This document shows, one piece after another, positions 18,587 to 27,634 of a stretch of 64,000 nucleotides of DNA. The stretch is taken from NCBI RefSeq assembly GCF_027533645.1, contig NZ_JAQAGY010000012.1, forward strand, positions 124,001 through 188,000, given 5' to 3'. Positions within the stretch are counted from its first letter, which is position 1. Every line of letters begins with the position of its first letter. The DNA comes from Paenibacillus caseinilyticus (GTDB lineage Bacteria; Bacillota; Bacilli; Paenibacillales; NBRC-103111). Position numbers and translations under genes: made by a program. The notes beneath the pieces are model-generated. The model was not told the DNA's origin, made no database searches, and saw only the letters and a program-made list of their open reading frames with translations.

Positions 18587-19096
18587 ATGCGGATTGGCGT
18601 CGTATCCGATACGCATATGTTCGGCCGCGGGGCGGCTCTCCCGGCTGCGCTGGTGAGCGGTCTGCAGGGCATCGACCTGCTGCTGCATGCCGGGGACTGG
18701 ATGGATGAGCGGGTCATTGCCTTGTTCGAAGCGATTGCGCCGGTCGATGGCGTGGCAGGCAACAATGACGGTCCGGAGATCGTACGCCGGTTCGGCAGAC
18801 GCAAAGTGCTCGAGCTCGCGGGATTCCGCATCGGTCTGGTACACGGTGACGGAGGCCGGTCGACCCCGGAGACCGCCTATGCTTCGTTCCGCGGAGAAGG
18901 CGGGGAGGCGCGGGCGGATGTGATCCTCTTCGGCCACTCGCATGCTCCTTACCACGAGGTCCGGGACGGACAACTGCTGTTCAACCCGGGCTCTCCGACA
19001 GACAAACGAAGGCAGCCGCAGTACTCTTACGGGATCTTGACTCTTGGGGAACGAGCCGAAGCGCAGCTTTTTACTTACGACGACAAATCGCCATAA
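18587..19096 (+). CDS. YfcE/MJ0936-type metallophosphoesterase
   Basis: The 169-residue phosphodiesterase shows all five metallophosphoesterase motifs in order: VSDTH (residues 6-10), HAGDWMD (34-40), GNND, HGDGG and FGHSHAP. This spacing and size match the YfcE/MJ0936 group, which hydrolyses phosphodiester model substrates with manganese; the physiological substrate is not settled. AGGAGCG lies upstream of the ATG. About 100 bases separate it from ytxJ. Confidence 0.9.
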   Translation: MRIGVVSDTHMFGRGAALPAALVSGLQGIDLLLHAGDWMDERVIALFEAIAPVDGVAGNNDGPEIVRRFGRRKVLELAGFRIGLVHGDGGRSTPETAYASFRGEGGEARADVILFGHSHAPYHEVRDGQLLFNPGSPTDKRRQPQYSYGILTLGERAEAQLFTYDDKSP

Positions 19097-19200
19097 TCCC
19101 CTCGCACAGTCGAAAGCCGGCCCCCAAAGTCATGCAGCCCATGCAAATCAAGACAAGAAATTGTTCTCAAAAAACGAATCCAGAGACGGAGGAATGGAAG

Positions 19201-19542
19201 ATGACGAAGTGGAAAGAAATTACAACGAAGGAAGAATGGGAGAACTATTATGAAGGAAGCGGCACCAAGCCGTTCGTGGTCCTGAAGCACAGCACGGCCT
19301 GCCCGGTCAGCTTCAACGCACTGCAGGAGTATGAGACCTACCTTGGCAAGACGCCAAGCGAGGATGTGGATTATATCCTTGTCAAAGTGATCGAGTCCCG
19401 TCCGGTTTCGAACCAGATCGCCGAAGAAACCGGCGTGAAGCATGCTTCCCCTCAAGTTCTCTATATCAAGAATAAAGAAACGGTATGGAACACATCGCAT
19501 TGGGCCATCACGGAAGAGCATCTGACCGCCGTATTGAACTAA
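19201..19542 (+). CDS. ytxJ: bacillithiol-system monothiol bacilliredoxin (YtxJ/BrxC-like)
   Basis: The 113-residue thioredoxin-fold protein has the YtxJ signature: 'LKHSTACPVSFNALQEYE', with a single catalytic Cys near residue 32, and 'EETGVKHASPQVLYIKN', the cis-Pro region. YtxJ-type proteins reduce mixed disulfides with bacillithiol, the low-molecular-weight thiol of Bacillales. The ATG at 19201 has CGGAGGAA upstream; the longer frame is not supported. Its presence implies the host makes bacillithiol. Confidence 0.85.
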   Translation: MTKWKEITTKEEWENYYEGSGTKPFVVLKHSTACPVSFNALQEYETYLGKTPSEDVDYILVKVIESRPVSNQIAEETGVKHASPQVLYIKNKETVWNTSHWAITEEHLTAVLN

Positions 19543-19577
19543 GGCTTGAAGCGGCAGCATAAAGGGAGTGTAAGCCA

Positions 19578-20411
19578 ATGGGCGTGGTATCGTTTTCGTT
19601 TTTTTCGGGGGCTCTCTATGCCCGTAAAGTGTGTCAAGTGTATTTGCCGCGGAGCTATGACGCATCGGAGGATAACCGGTATCCGGTCATCTATCTGCTG
19701 CACGGCTTGAACGGGGATGAGACCTCCTGGACCGTCAAGGGCGGTGCAGAGGAGACGCTCGACCGTCTCATGGCGGACGGCACGCTGAGAGAGAGCATCG
19801 TCGTCATGCCGAGCGACGGCGGCTATGGCCACGGCACGTTCTACGTGAACTGGTATGACGGCACAGGCCGGTTCGAGGACTACTTCTTATATGATCTCAT
19901 GCCGTCGATTGACCGGGAATTCCGGACGATTGCCGACCGGAGCTCCCGGGCGCTGTGCGGCCTCTCGATGGGCGGCTACGGGGCGATGGTGCTTTCGCTG
20001 CGCAATCCCGAGCTGTTCACCGCCGCGTCTTCCATCGCCGGTGCCATGATGTCTACGGGACTCATGACGGATCAGTTCCTGCGTTCGGAGGTCAGCCGTC
20101 TGGTCGGTCCGGTTCACGGGCCGTTTGCCCGGGAGCTCGACCTCCATGTGCTGGCTGCACGCCGGCTTCGCGAAGAGCTGCGGCCCGAGCTTCACTTCAA
20201 CTGCGGGGTATCCGATTATTTATACCCGCTGAATTCCGCCTTCAAAGCGCTGCTGGATCAGCTCGGCTATCCGCATGAATACATGGAATACGAAGGGGAG
20301 CACGACTGGACTTATTTCGGCGGCCACCTGCCGGAGGCCTTGGCATTCATCGAGCGCGCGTTCGCAGGAACGCCGCTGAACGGAGCGCCTGCCGAATTGA
20401 GCCTCGAATAG
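19578..20411 (+). CDS. alpha/beta-hydrolase, esterase D/EstA type
   Basis: The 277-residue protein is a putative esterase of the S-formylglutathione hydrolase/tributyrin esterase group. It has YPVIYLLHGLNGDETSW (oxyanion-hole region), the nucleophile elbow CGLSMGGYGAM with Ser near residue 129, and a late EGEHDWTYFGGH that supplies the catalytic His. It lacks a signal peptide. AAAGGGAG precedes the ATG, 36 bases after ytxJ, so the two may share a transcript. The substrate is unknown; carboxylester hydrolysis is the safe prediction. Confidence 0.85.
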   Translation: MGVVSFSFFSGALYARKVCQVYLPRSYDASEDNRYPVIYLLHGLNGDETSWTVKGGAEETLDRLMADGTLRESIVVMPSDGGYGHGTFYVNWYDGTGRFEDYFLYDLMPSIDREFRTIADRSSRALCGLSMGGYGAMVLSLRNPELFTAASSIAGAMMSTGLMTDQFLRSEVSRLVGPVHGPFARELDLHVLAARRLREELRPELHFNCGVSDYLYPLNSAFKALLDQLGYPHEYMEYEGEHDWTYFGGHLPEALAFIERAFAGTPLNGAPAELSLE

Positions 20412-20467
20412 AGAGGTCGTCTGCTATCCGCTCGCAAGAACTTGCTCTATTGGACTCGCATGGATCA

Positions 20468-20520
20468 AAATAAAGGTATACTCTCCGCCCCATTCCCTGG
20501 TGGAGAGTATACCTTTATTT
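20468..20520. terminator. bidirectional terminator with 19-bp stem
   Basis: AAATAAAGGTATACTCTCC (20468-20486) pairs perfectly with its reverse complement at 20502-20520 across a 15-base loop. It lies between the convergent esterase and cupin genes and has A/T flanks on both sides. Confidence 0.85.
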
Positions 20521-20578
20521 GTTGTATTCTTACGGACGAAGCGGCCGAGCATGGCTCGAAGTTAGTTATTCGTCTTGT

Positions 20579-20908
20579 TTAGTCTACGATGAATAACTTG
20601 GCTCCTGTGTTGGTATATGATCTATGTGGATTAGCATCATCAGCCACTTGATAACTGACTCCTGGTGTTAGTTTGAATTCTCTTCCATCGGATAGTTCGG
20701 TATACAGTTCTCCTTCAAGAACTAACAGAACATGGCCCCTATTGCACCAGTGGTCTGCCATATAACCAGGACTGTATTCTACCATTCTCACTCTAATATT
20801 CCCCAATTCAAATGTCCGCCAATACGCACACCCTTCAATGCCAGGGTGCTCGGTAGCGCTTATTTCACTCCAGTCGATGGTACAGAATGGAACATCGGTT
20901 ATTTTCAT
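20579..20908 (-). CDS. single-domain cupin, DHCW-motif type
   Basis: The 109-residue protein is a small beta-barrel cupin with 'GYMADHWCNRGHVLLVLEGELYTEL' followed by 'LTPGVSYQVADDANPHRSY', giving candidate metal ligands His-Cys-His-Glu and a late His. This fits the family annotated as DHCW-motif cupins, whose function is unknown. Codon use is clearly AT-richer than the neighbours, suggesting acquisition. It ends at the shared terminator and starts 21 bases after the stop of the giant signalling gene, so it may be the last gene of that transcript. Confidence 0.75.
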   Translation of the reverse strand: MKITDVPFCTIDWSEISATEHPGIEGCAYWRTFELGNIRVRMVEYSPGYMADHWCNRGHVLLVLEGELYTELSDGREFKLTPGVSYQVADDANPHRSYTNTGAKLFIVD

Positions 20909-20929
20909 CGTAGGGTCCCCCTCTTATAA

Positions 20930-23900
20930 TCAATACCGGTCGAGCCCTGCAGCCGCCGCCTCGAATGGCGGGCTTTCGCTGGCGGCCTGTTTGCGCAGCA
21001 GAATGGTATGCGTGGTGCCTGCTTCTTCGCAGCGGGTATGCATTTCACCGCCATAGTGATGAAGATAGTTCTGCACGATATGCATTCCCAGCGCAGGATG
21101 AGGCTCCTCAGCCTTGGGCGGACCGCCCATCGGAACAATCCGGGAGAGCGAATCGTCTTCCGTAGACGAACCCGTATGGAAGACCGCCAGGCTATAGTGC
21201 GTATCGCTCTCCTCGAGCGTAAGACGGACGATCCGCAGGGGATCATGAGGCGGAACCGCTTCTACCGCAAGCCTAAGCAGGGTATGGACGATGCTCGAGA
21301 AGTAGGGAACCGGAAGGTCCATCCGCTCGAAGAGACACTCCAGCATCCCGTCCACCTGCAGATCGATTTGGGACGCGAGGCAGACCGGCGACAACTGGCT
21401 GAGCACCACGCCCAATACAGGGGAAGCGACGGAATTTACAACGGACTCCTGGACGAGCTCTTTGCACCAATCCGCGATAAATTGTTTGGCGGCATCGTAT
21501 TTATTCATGGTCAGCAGGGCGTGAACGGTTTGGACACGATGGATGAGCTCGTGCCGGGCCTTGCGGATGCTCTGCATGGTCGCTTCCGATGATTGAACCC
21601 AGTGCGCTTCTTCGCCGAGCTGCTGCCGGCTGGCTCTCTCCTGTTCCTGAAGCAGGCGCAGGATGTAATCCTTATACTCCAAGTGGGCGTACCACTTGGT
21701 GTTCTCGATCAGCGACGTGACTTCAGCCGCCAGAAGCTTCAGCGTATGGAAGTGCTCTTCGCGGAAGGAACGGCCGGGCATCCGGTTCTCGAGGTAGAGC
21801 AGGCCGATGATCCTGCCGCTCTTGCGGACCGGAAGGCACAGCAGCGAATGCGGCCGGACTTCACGGATATAGGGATCCTGGCCGAACAGGCCGCTAGCCG
21901 GCGTCTCCTGCAGCAGCAGGGTATCGCCGGTCCGTGCCGCATACTGCACGACCGTAACCGGGACGCTCGTACTCGTGTCGAGCGGAGCGGAGTGCAGGAC
22001 GCGGAAGGGATCATGAAGCGACTTCTCCGCTTCCAGGTGGAGCCGCCCGTCTTTGTCAAGCAGGAGCACGCCCTTGTCGGCGCCCGCATTCTCCAGTACA
22101 ATCCCCATAATGCTCTCCAGCATATGCTGGAACACTTCTTGATGGGAGAGCGCTGGAAGGTCTTTCATGACGGAATCGGCCCCAAGTGCCGCAGCGCCCT
22201 CCGGCATGCGCCCAAGCAGACCCGGGTACAGCCTCTCCAGCTGGGCGACCTTGCGGACGCCGCCCCAGCGCTCGTAGAGACTGCGGGCATCTTGGAGATA
22301 GGCTCTTGCGATCTTGAGCCGGCCGGTCCGCAGGTAGAAGATGGCCGCCCTCTCGTTGGCCATCGCCTCCCGGGGCAGGAACCGGGAACGGGCGGCTGCC
22401 TGAACCGCCAGATCATACGCCTCGGCCGCCTGTGTGCGCTGTTCGAGAATCCGGTGGTACTCGGCCCGGAGCAGCAGATGCAGGTGCCGGTAGTTGCTGG
22501 GCGAGTGGTCTGCCCATTTGTTCAAAATCCGAAGGCTCTTGCGGATCCGGTGTTTATACTTCTTCTGTGCCGGGGCAGAAGCGCTCTCATAGAGGGAGGC
22601 GAGTACCATGCCGTATTGAAAATGATGAATCTCGATATGCGGAAAACCGAACATTTGGCTGAGATTCGCTTCCGTCTCCTCGCACATCCGGAGGGCCTCC
22701 CCCAGCTCGTTCATCAGATAGAACGCCTGGATCTGCAGGGAGTAGTACGTATGCACGACGGCCTTGTTGCTGAGCCCGCGTACGAGCTGGGCTTCCTCGG
22801 GCTGCAGCAGTCCTTCGGAGGCACTGTATTCTGCGCTTCCGGGCTGGGAGGCTTTCTCCATGAAACGAATGAACCGCTGGATAACCGTATAAATCCAGAT
22901 GACGTCCCGATCCTGTGCCTTATGGACGAATTCCCGGTATTCCTCGGATACCTGCAGCACGTCCGGCAGGGTATCGCCTTTGAGCAGCTGCATGAAGAAA
23001 GAAAAGGCGATCGAATACCCCGCGTAGACGAGATCGCCCGATTCCACGCCGTATTGATATGCTTTGCGCAGATGCCCGACGTTCGCCTCGATATGCTCGC
23101 GGATGTTGTTCGAGAATCCGCCATAGGCAAAGTAAACCTTGCTCTTGATTGCCGGATTCGTATACATGTCGCTGAGCTGTATGCTGAGCCTGCCGTACTC
23201 CCAGCCGGCCTTCAACCGCCCGAACAGCGCGCTGACAATAACGCCATACGTCGAGTAGGCATAAGCCGAACCGTCCGAATGCCCGTGGGTCAGTGAATAA
23301 TTGAACATCCGAAGCATGAGGTACACATAGAGATCCGCGTTCAGGAAGTAGGCCGATGGAATGAGATTGACCAGGAACCGCATGACCGCCTTGTGTTCGG
23401 GCTCCGTCATTTGGTAATGGTCGAGCAGATCTTCACGCGAACGCAGGCCGAGATGGAGCTGGGATTTGAACATCTCGAGAAGAATCCGTCCCTTGCCAAT
23501 CTTCGGACTCAGCGTCATCCCCAGCAATCTCAGGCCTTGAAGGCCCAGCCGCACGGCTTCCGCATGGTCGCCGATATGCGTATGGAGAATGATCAGGAGC
23601 GTATAGACGTCGGCCTTCTCCAGTTTTGTCCTTGAATGGCGCAGGACGATATCGAAGGAAGCCTTCGCTTCGTCGAACCTGCCGCACAAATACTCGAGTT
23701 CGGCCCGCTCGAGCTGGAGCGAATACATAAGCTCGAACCGGGAAGCCCAGTCGCCCGGATCCAGGAGGCGCAGCCCCTGGACCGCATAACGGTAGGCGGT
23801 ATCGTAAGCGGAGTTGCCCTTCGCCTTCCGGGCGGCGGCCAGATTCTTCTGGGCGAGCGCGGCTTTCTCCCCGGGGTCATGGATTCCCTCGGCGCCGAGA

Positions 23901-26062
23901 TTGAGCTGGTCTGTGACTTCGAAGAGCGGCATATCGTGCTCTTCCTCCGCATAGAGGGCTTGAAGCGTACGCCCGGTGTGCAGGTGAATCCGTTGTTTGT
24001 CTTCTTCGGAGAGCAGGGAATAGACGGCTTGGTAGACGCGGTCATGCATGAATTTGTAAGAACTCCCCGCGGATCCTGCGGCTTCCCTGCGGCCGCCCCC
24101 CACTTGGAGAAAGAGGCTGTCATCGACGGCTCTCACCAGCAGGGCGGTTATGCTCTCCTCGTCGAGTCCGGTAACGAGCGCCAGAACCTCCGGTGTGAAC
24201 TGCTGGCCGATACAGGCGGCGTGCATGAGCAGGTGCTGCATGGACTCGCTTAACCGGCGGATCTTGCCCATCATGAAATCCACTACGTTGTCGGTAATGT
24301 GAAGCTCCTTGATCCGTTCGGTATCCCACTCCCAGCTGTAGGCCCCTTGGTCGAACCGCAGCAGCTGGTGGTCGTACAGCGAGCGGAAGTACTGCTTCGT
24401 GAAGAAGGGATTGCCCTTCGTCTTGCTCATCATGAGTCCGGCCAGCTCACGGGGATCCTGCTTCGCAGGCCGGAGCGTGTCTTCCAGCAGCCGGGCAATG
24501 TGGGACTCGCTGAGCGGCTCCAGCCGGATCTCCAGGGGGGCGCTGCGGCTGCGGCCGAGCTTATCCAGCAGGGAATGGAGCGGGTGCGTGCCTATCACCT
24601 CCCGGTCGCGGTATGAACCGATGAAAAGCAGGTGGAGGCTCGGCAGGCCAAGGAGAAGCTCCGCAATCAGCTGCAGGGAGGCCGGGTCAGCCCACTGCAG
24701 GTCGTCGAGGAACAGAACCAGCGGGTGTTCCTGCGACGTGAAGACGCTCACGTACTGCCCGATCGTCAGAACAAAACGGTTGTGCATCTCGGCGGGGGGC
24801 AGCTTCGGAAGCGGCGGCTGCGTTCCGATGACCGCTTCGATATCGGGATTCATCTCGGTGAGAATCTGTCCGTTCGGTCCCACGGCCTGCAGAATCCGCT
24901 GCCGGCATATCTCGAAATCGCGGGGGGAGAGCTGGTGCAAATGCTGGAGCAGCCCCCTGCCCACCTGACGGATGGCATAGTACGGCGACTCCCGTTTGTA
25001 TTGGTCGAATTTGCCTTGCACGAACAGGGCGGTGCCCTGCACGATGCCTTTCTGGAACTCGTGGATCAGATACGACTTGCCGATGCCGGAGAGTCCGGAA
25101 ACGAATACACTCTCAGCCTGTCCGGTAAGGCAGCGGGCATAGGCTTCACGAAGGAGTCGCAGCTCCCGCTCCCGGCCATAGATCGTCTCGGAGATCAGGA
25201 AGGGGTGCGCCGTATCCGCGGAGCCGATCGCGAACGCTTCAATCGTGCCGCCGGACTTCAGCATGCCGAGGCACCGCTCCAGATCACGCTGCAGGGCATA
25301 GGCGCTCTGGTAGCGTTCGCCGGGGACCGGGGCAAGCAGGCGGCCTAAGATGTCCCCCAGCGTACCGTTCAGGGGAGCAGCAGGCTTCGAGTGGAGGCGG
25401 TCCCCGCCAGGCAGCGTACCGGTAAGCATGCGGTGAAAAAGCACGCCAAGGCTGTACAGGTCGGTGCGGTAATCTACTGCGGCGCCGGTGGGGCCGTGCA
25501 GCTCCGGTGCCAGATACGCGAGACAGTCGGCGCCGGCCGGATATTCCGGCCCTGCAGCTGCAGCGGTGAGGGCGTTCCGGTAGGTCAGGCTGTGAAGCTC
25601 CGTCAGCCGGACGGCCGCCTGCCGGAAATCCACGAAGAAGGCATACGGCGACAGGGCGGTATGGGCCAAGTGGAGGCCGTGCAGCTGCCGCAGGGCATCT
25701 GTCATGAGGAGGGCGAGCTCCAGGAACGGAGCAGGCTCCATAGGGGAGGATGCCAGCAGCGACGTCAGCAGCTCTCCGTCCGTCTCCTCGGTCACAAGGG
25801 CGGGGGCTCCCCGGAAGGAGGCAAGGGCTATCGGCAGCAGGAGCGCCGGCGCCTCCGACAGGCGGCCGCCTCTCTCCAGTTCCAGTGCCAGCAGCTGCGC
25901 TTCCCGGGGGGTGTTGTATTCCGGTTTCAGCACTTTGACGAGACGCTTCGGTCCGCCAGCTTCTTCGGTACGGTACCATATGGCGGATGCCGTTTCGTCC
26001 AGCCGCTCTGCGGCGCCTTCGTTCAAGTTCAAAGCCACGAGATATTCCTCCGATTCGGGCAC
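20930..26062 (-). CDS. giant pseudokinase-AAA-TPR-GAF-Spo0B-like signalling protein
   Basis: The 1710-residue protein belongs to the multidomain kinase/ATPase/histidine-kinase family. Residues ~1-270 are a protein-kinase fold with the lobe Lys (LVKVLK) and APE-like APELHG, but the catalytic loop is HTALSPYA (134-141) instead of HRDLKPxN and the DFG site reads TELH, so it looks inactive. Residues ~293-560 are an AAA-type ATPase (Walker A GLSGIGKS at 323; Walker B LVLFLDD at 448). Residues ~700-1290 are TPR-like helices and ~1300-1455 a GAF domain. Residues ~1480-1540 hold a Spo0B/DcuS-type helix with RHELIHRVQ (His1504) and ~1585-1692 a HATPase-like fold lacking the N-box Asn and G1 Asp. Translation starts at GTG after AAAGGGA. 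Confidence 0.85.
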   Translation of the reverse strand: MPESEEYLVALNLNEGAAERLDETASAIWYRTEEAGGPKRLVKVLKPEYNTPREAQLLALELERGGRLSEAPALLLPIALASFRGAPALVTEETDGELLTSLLASSPMEPAPFLELALLMTDALRQLHGLHLAHTALSPYAFFVDFRQAAVRLTELHSLTYRNALTAAAAGPEYPAGADCLAYLAPELHGPTGAAVDYRTDLYSLGVLFHRMLTGTLPGGDRLHSKPAAPLNGTLGDILGRLLAPVPGERYQSAYALQRDLERCLGMLKSGGTIEAFAIGSADTAHPFLISETIYGRERELRLLREAYARCLTGQAESVFVSGLSGIGKSYLIHEFQKGIVQGTALFVQGKFDQYKRESPYYAIRQVGRGLLQHLHQLSPRDFEICRQRILQAVGPNGQILTEMNPDIEAVIGTQPPLPKLPPAEMHNRFVLTIGQYVSVFTSQEHPLVLFLDDLQWADPASLQLIAELLLGLPSLHLLFIGSYRDREVIGTHPLHSLLDKLGRSRSAPLEIRLEPLSESHIARLLEDTLRPAKQDPRELAGLMMSKTKGNPFFTKQYFRSLYDHQLLRFDQGAYSWEWDTERIKELHITDNVVDFMMGKIRRLSESMQHLLMHAACIGQQFTPEVLALVTGLDEESITALLVRAVDDSLFLQVGGGRREAAGSAGSSYKFMHDRVYQAVYSLLSEEDKQRIHLHTGRTLQALYAEEEHDMPLFEVTDQLNLGAEGIHDPGEKAALAQKNLAAARKAKGNSAYDTAYRYAVQGLRLLDPGDWASRFELMYSLQLERAELEYLCGRFDEAKASFDIVLRHSRTKLEKADVYTLLIILHTHIGDHAEAVRLGLQGLRLLGMTLSPKIGKGRILLEMFKSQLHLGLRSREDLLDHYQMTEPEHKAVMRFLVNLIPSAYFLNADLYVYLMLRMFNYSLTHGHSDGSAYAYSTYGVIVSALFGRLKAGWEYGRLSIQLSDMYTNPAIKSKVYFAYGGFSNNIREHIEANVGHLRKAYQYGVESGDLVYAGYSIAFSFFMQLLKGDTLPDVLQVSEEYREFVHKAQDRDVIWIYTVIQRFIRFMEKASQPGSAEYSASEGLLQPEEAQLVRGLSNKAVVHTYYSLQIQAFYLMNELGEALRMCEETEANLSQMFGFPHIEIHHFQYGMVLASLYESASAPAQKKYKHRIRKSLRILNKWADHSPSNYRHLHLLLRAEYHRILEQRTQAAEAYDLAVQAAARSRFLPREAMANERAAIFYLRTGRLKIARAYLQDARSLYERWGGVRKVAQLERLYPGLLGRMPEGAAALGADSVMKDLPALSHQEVFQHMLESIMGIVLENAGADKGVLLLDKDGRLHLEAEKSLHDPFRVLHSAPLDTSTSVPVTVVQYAARTGDTLLLQETPASGLFGQDPYIREVRPHSLLCLPVRKSGRIIGLLYLENRMPGRSFREEHFHTLKLLAAEVTSLIENTKWYAHLEYKDYILRLLQEQERASRQQLGEEAHWVQSSEATMQSIRKARHELIHRVQTVHALLTMNKYDAAKQFIADWCKELVQESVVNSVASPVLGVVLSQLSPVCLASQIDLQVDGMLECLFERMDLPVPYFSSIVHTLLRLAVEAVPPHDPLRIVRLTLEESDTHYSLAVFHTGSSTEDDSLSRIVPMGGPPKAEEPHPALGMHIVQNYLHHYGGEMHTRCEEAGTTHTILLRKQAASESPPFEAAAAGLDRY

Positions 26063-26155
26063 TTCATTCCCTTTATTGTACTTTCACCGTGTAGCAGAAG
26101 CAACCGCCAAACCATCCGAATCCCCTTGGTGATTCGTCCAAGAGGGCTGCGGATT

Positions 26156-26184
26156 TTTCAAGCAGGCGCCGTTTCGCTATAATG
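26156..26184 (+). promoter_or_regulatory. sigma-A type promoter for TIGR01777 gene
   Basis: TTTTCA (26156-26161), 17 bases, then a perfect TATAAT (26179-26184), about 40 bases before the ATG at 26223. Confidence 0.55.
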
Positions 26185-26222
26185 AAAGGGAAGACGGAGG
26201 GAAAAGATCGGAGGAGTGCCTG

Positions 26223-27125
26223 ATGAAAGTCGCTATTGCCGGCGGGACCGGGTTCATCGGCGGGCATTTGACCCGGTATTATACGCAGCGGGGGACGGAG
26301 GTTATCCTGATCTCAAGATCTTCCCGCGAATCGGATGACAGGCTGGTAAGCTATGTTACCTGGTCAGAGCTCGAGCAGGACGCGTCCATGCTCGAAGGGG
26401 CTGACGCCATCATTAATCTCGCGGGCGAGTCGATCAACCAGCGGTGGACAGCAGCGGCGAAGGCCCGCATTCTGCAGTCGCGCCTCGATTCCGTCCAGAG
26501 GGTAGGGCGCATCGTGCAGCGGCTGGAGCGCAAACCCGTTCTTGTCAATGCATCCGGCATGTCGGTATACGGCTTGTCGGAGACCGAATCGTTCACGGAG
26601 GAGAGTCCGCACCGGCTGGATCACTTTCTGGCCGAGGTTGTCGAGAAATGGGAAGCCGAGGTGGGCAGGGTGCCTGCTGCGCGCACCGTGATGCTGCGTG
26701 TAGGGGTTGTGCTCGGCAACGACGGCGGCGCCTATCCGAAGATGCGGCTGCCGTTCCTCTTCGGCGCAGGCGGACGGATCGGAAGCGGCAGGCAATGGCT
26801 CTCGTGGATCCATGTGGATGATATGGTCCGGCTTATCGATTACTGTGTATCGAACAGGCAGATGCAGGGGCCAGTCAACGCCACAGCGCCGGAGCCGGTG
26901 AGGAGTGACAGCTTCGGGCGGAGCCTGGCGAAGGCGATGGGCCGGCCGTACCTGTTCCCGGTGCCGGCATTTGTGATGAAGCTGGTATTCGGCGAGATGT
27001 CGATGCTGCTGCTCGAGGGACAGCGGGTACTGCCGCAGGCGGCGCTGAAGGACGGATTCCAATTTACCTATCCGGCCATCGACGAGGCGCTGCGCCATCT
27101 GGTGCAGACGGCCAAAGGAGGATAA
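26223..27125 (+). CDS. TIGR01777-family NAD(P)-dependent epimerase-like oxidoreductase
   Basis: The 300-residue protein is an extended short-chain dehydrogenase. It has the nucleotide motif VAIAGGTGFIGGHLT, the family-typical NLAGESINQRWTAAAKARIL, and ASGMSVYG at the position of the active-site Tyr. The C-terminal DUF1731-like segment is also present (ALKDGFQFTYPAIDEAL). Family members are often annotated as nucleoside-diphosphate sugar epimerases, but the substrate is unproven. GGAGGAG precedes the ATG. The next small gene follows after ten bases. Confidence 0.88.
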   Translation: MKVAIAGGTGFIGGHLTRYYTQRGTEVILISRSSRESDDRLVSYVTWSELEQDASMLEGADAIINLAGESINQRWTAAAKARILQSRLDSVQRVGRIVQRLERKPVLVNASGMSVYGLSETESFTEESPHRLDHFLAEVVEKWEAEVGRVPAARTVMLRVGVVLGNDGGAYPKMRLPFLFGAGGRIGSGRQWLSWIHVDDMVRLIDYCVSNRQMQGPVNATAPEPVRSDSFGRSLAKAMGRPYLFPVPAFVMKLVFGEMSMLLLEGQRVLPQAALKDGFQFTYPAIDEALRHLVQTAKGG

Positions 27126-27135
27126 GGAGGCACCT

Positions 27136-27462
27136 ATGCTGATCTATGGAAGTACGGACATTCACGAGCTCCGCTTCGAAGAGTTCACAGCCCGCGCGGA
27201 ACGCCGCGACGAGCAGTGGATCGACGTGGAGGTCGAATTTAAGGTGGCCGGGCCAAGCGCTGTGCCGGACGGCATCAGCCGTCTGGGCGCGCTGCTGGTC
27301 TGCACGGCCCGCGGGGATATCGCGGAGATCGCCCCGCAGGACGAAGGGCGGGACTGCGAGTTCCAGTTCACGGAGAGCGAGAAGAGCCAGCTGCGCGAGT
27401 ATTACGAGCGCGAAGTGAGAGCGTTGGTTCTGCAGGAGGCTGCGGGGCGCAGCGGAGCGTGA
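27136..27462 (+). CDS. small acidic hypothetical protein
   Basis: The 108-residue product is acidic and hydrophilic, with a beta-rich core (WIDVEVEFKVAG, LGALLVCTARGDIAEIAPQ) and a C-terminal helix (ESEKSQLREYYEREVRALVLQ). No family is recognised. It lies ten bases after the epimerase-like gene, with GGAGG upstream of its ATG, and is followed by a strong terminator, so the two form a bicistronic unit. Confidence 0.65.
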   Translation: MLIYGSTDIHELRFEEFTARAERRDEQWIDVEVEFKVAGPSAVPDGISRLGALLVCTARGDIAEIAPQDEGRDCEFQFTESEKSQLREYYEREVRALVLQEAAGRSGA

Positions 27463-27481
27463 CACCCCGCCTCCGTTATTC

Positions 27482-27515
27482 CCGGTTCCACGGCAGCGTG
27501 GTACCGGTTTTTTTT
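27482..27515 (+). terminator. rho-independent terminator
   Basis: CCGGTTCCACG pairs with CGTGGTACCGG around a short loop, followed by eight T residues. Confidence 0.85.
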
Positions 27516-27634
27516 GTGTGCGCAGTGTAAAGAAAATATTAACAAAGTTGGGTTCTGATTACATGGATGGTCCGCTGGGGTAATACAGGCTAGTTCGTAA
27601 ATTTCACGCATGCGAAAGAAGGAGTGTGAAACAG

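Noticed and set aside
21593-23296. 567-codon plus-strand open frame opposite the giant signalling gene
   Set aside because: It is antisense to an unbroken 1710-codon gene with recognisable domains; there is no ribosome binding site or family match.
26076-26104. TTGCTT-17-TACAAT promoter on the minus strand before the giant gene
   Set aside because: Its start would fall inside the ribosome binding site of the GTG start codon, leaving almost no leader, so it is unlikely to be the true promoter.
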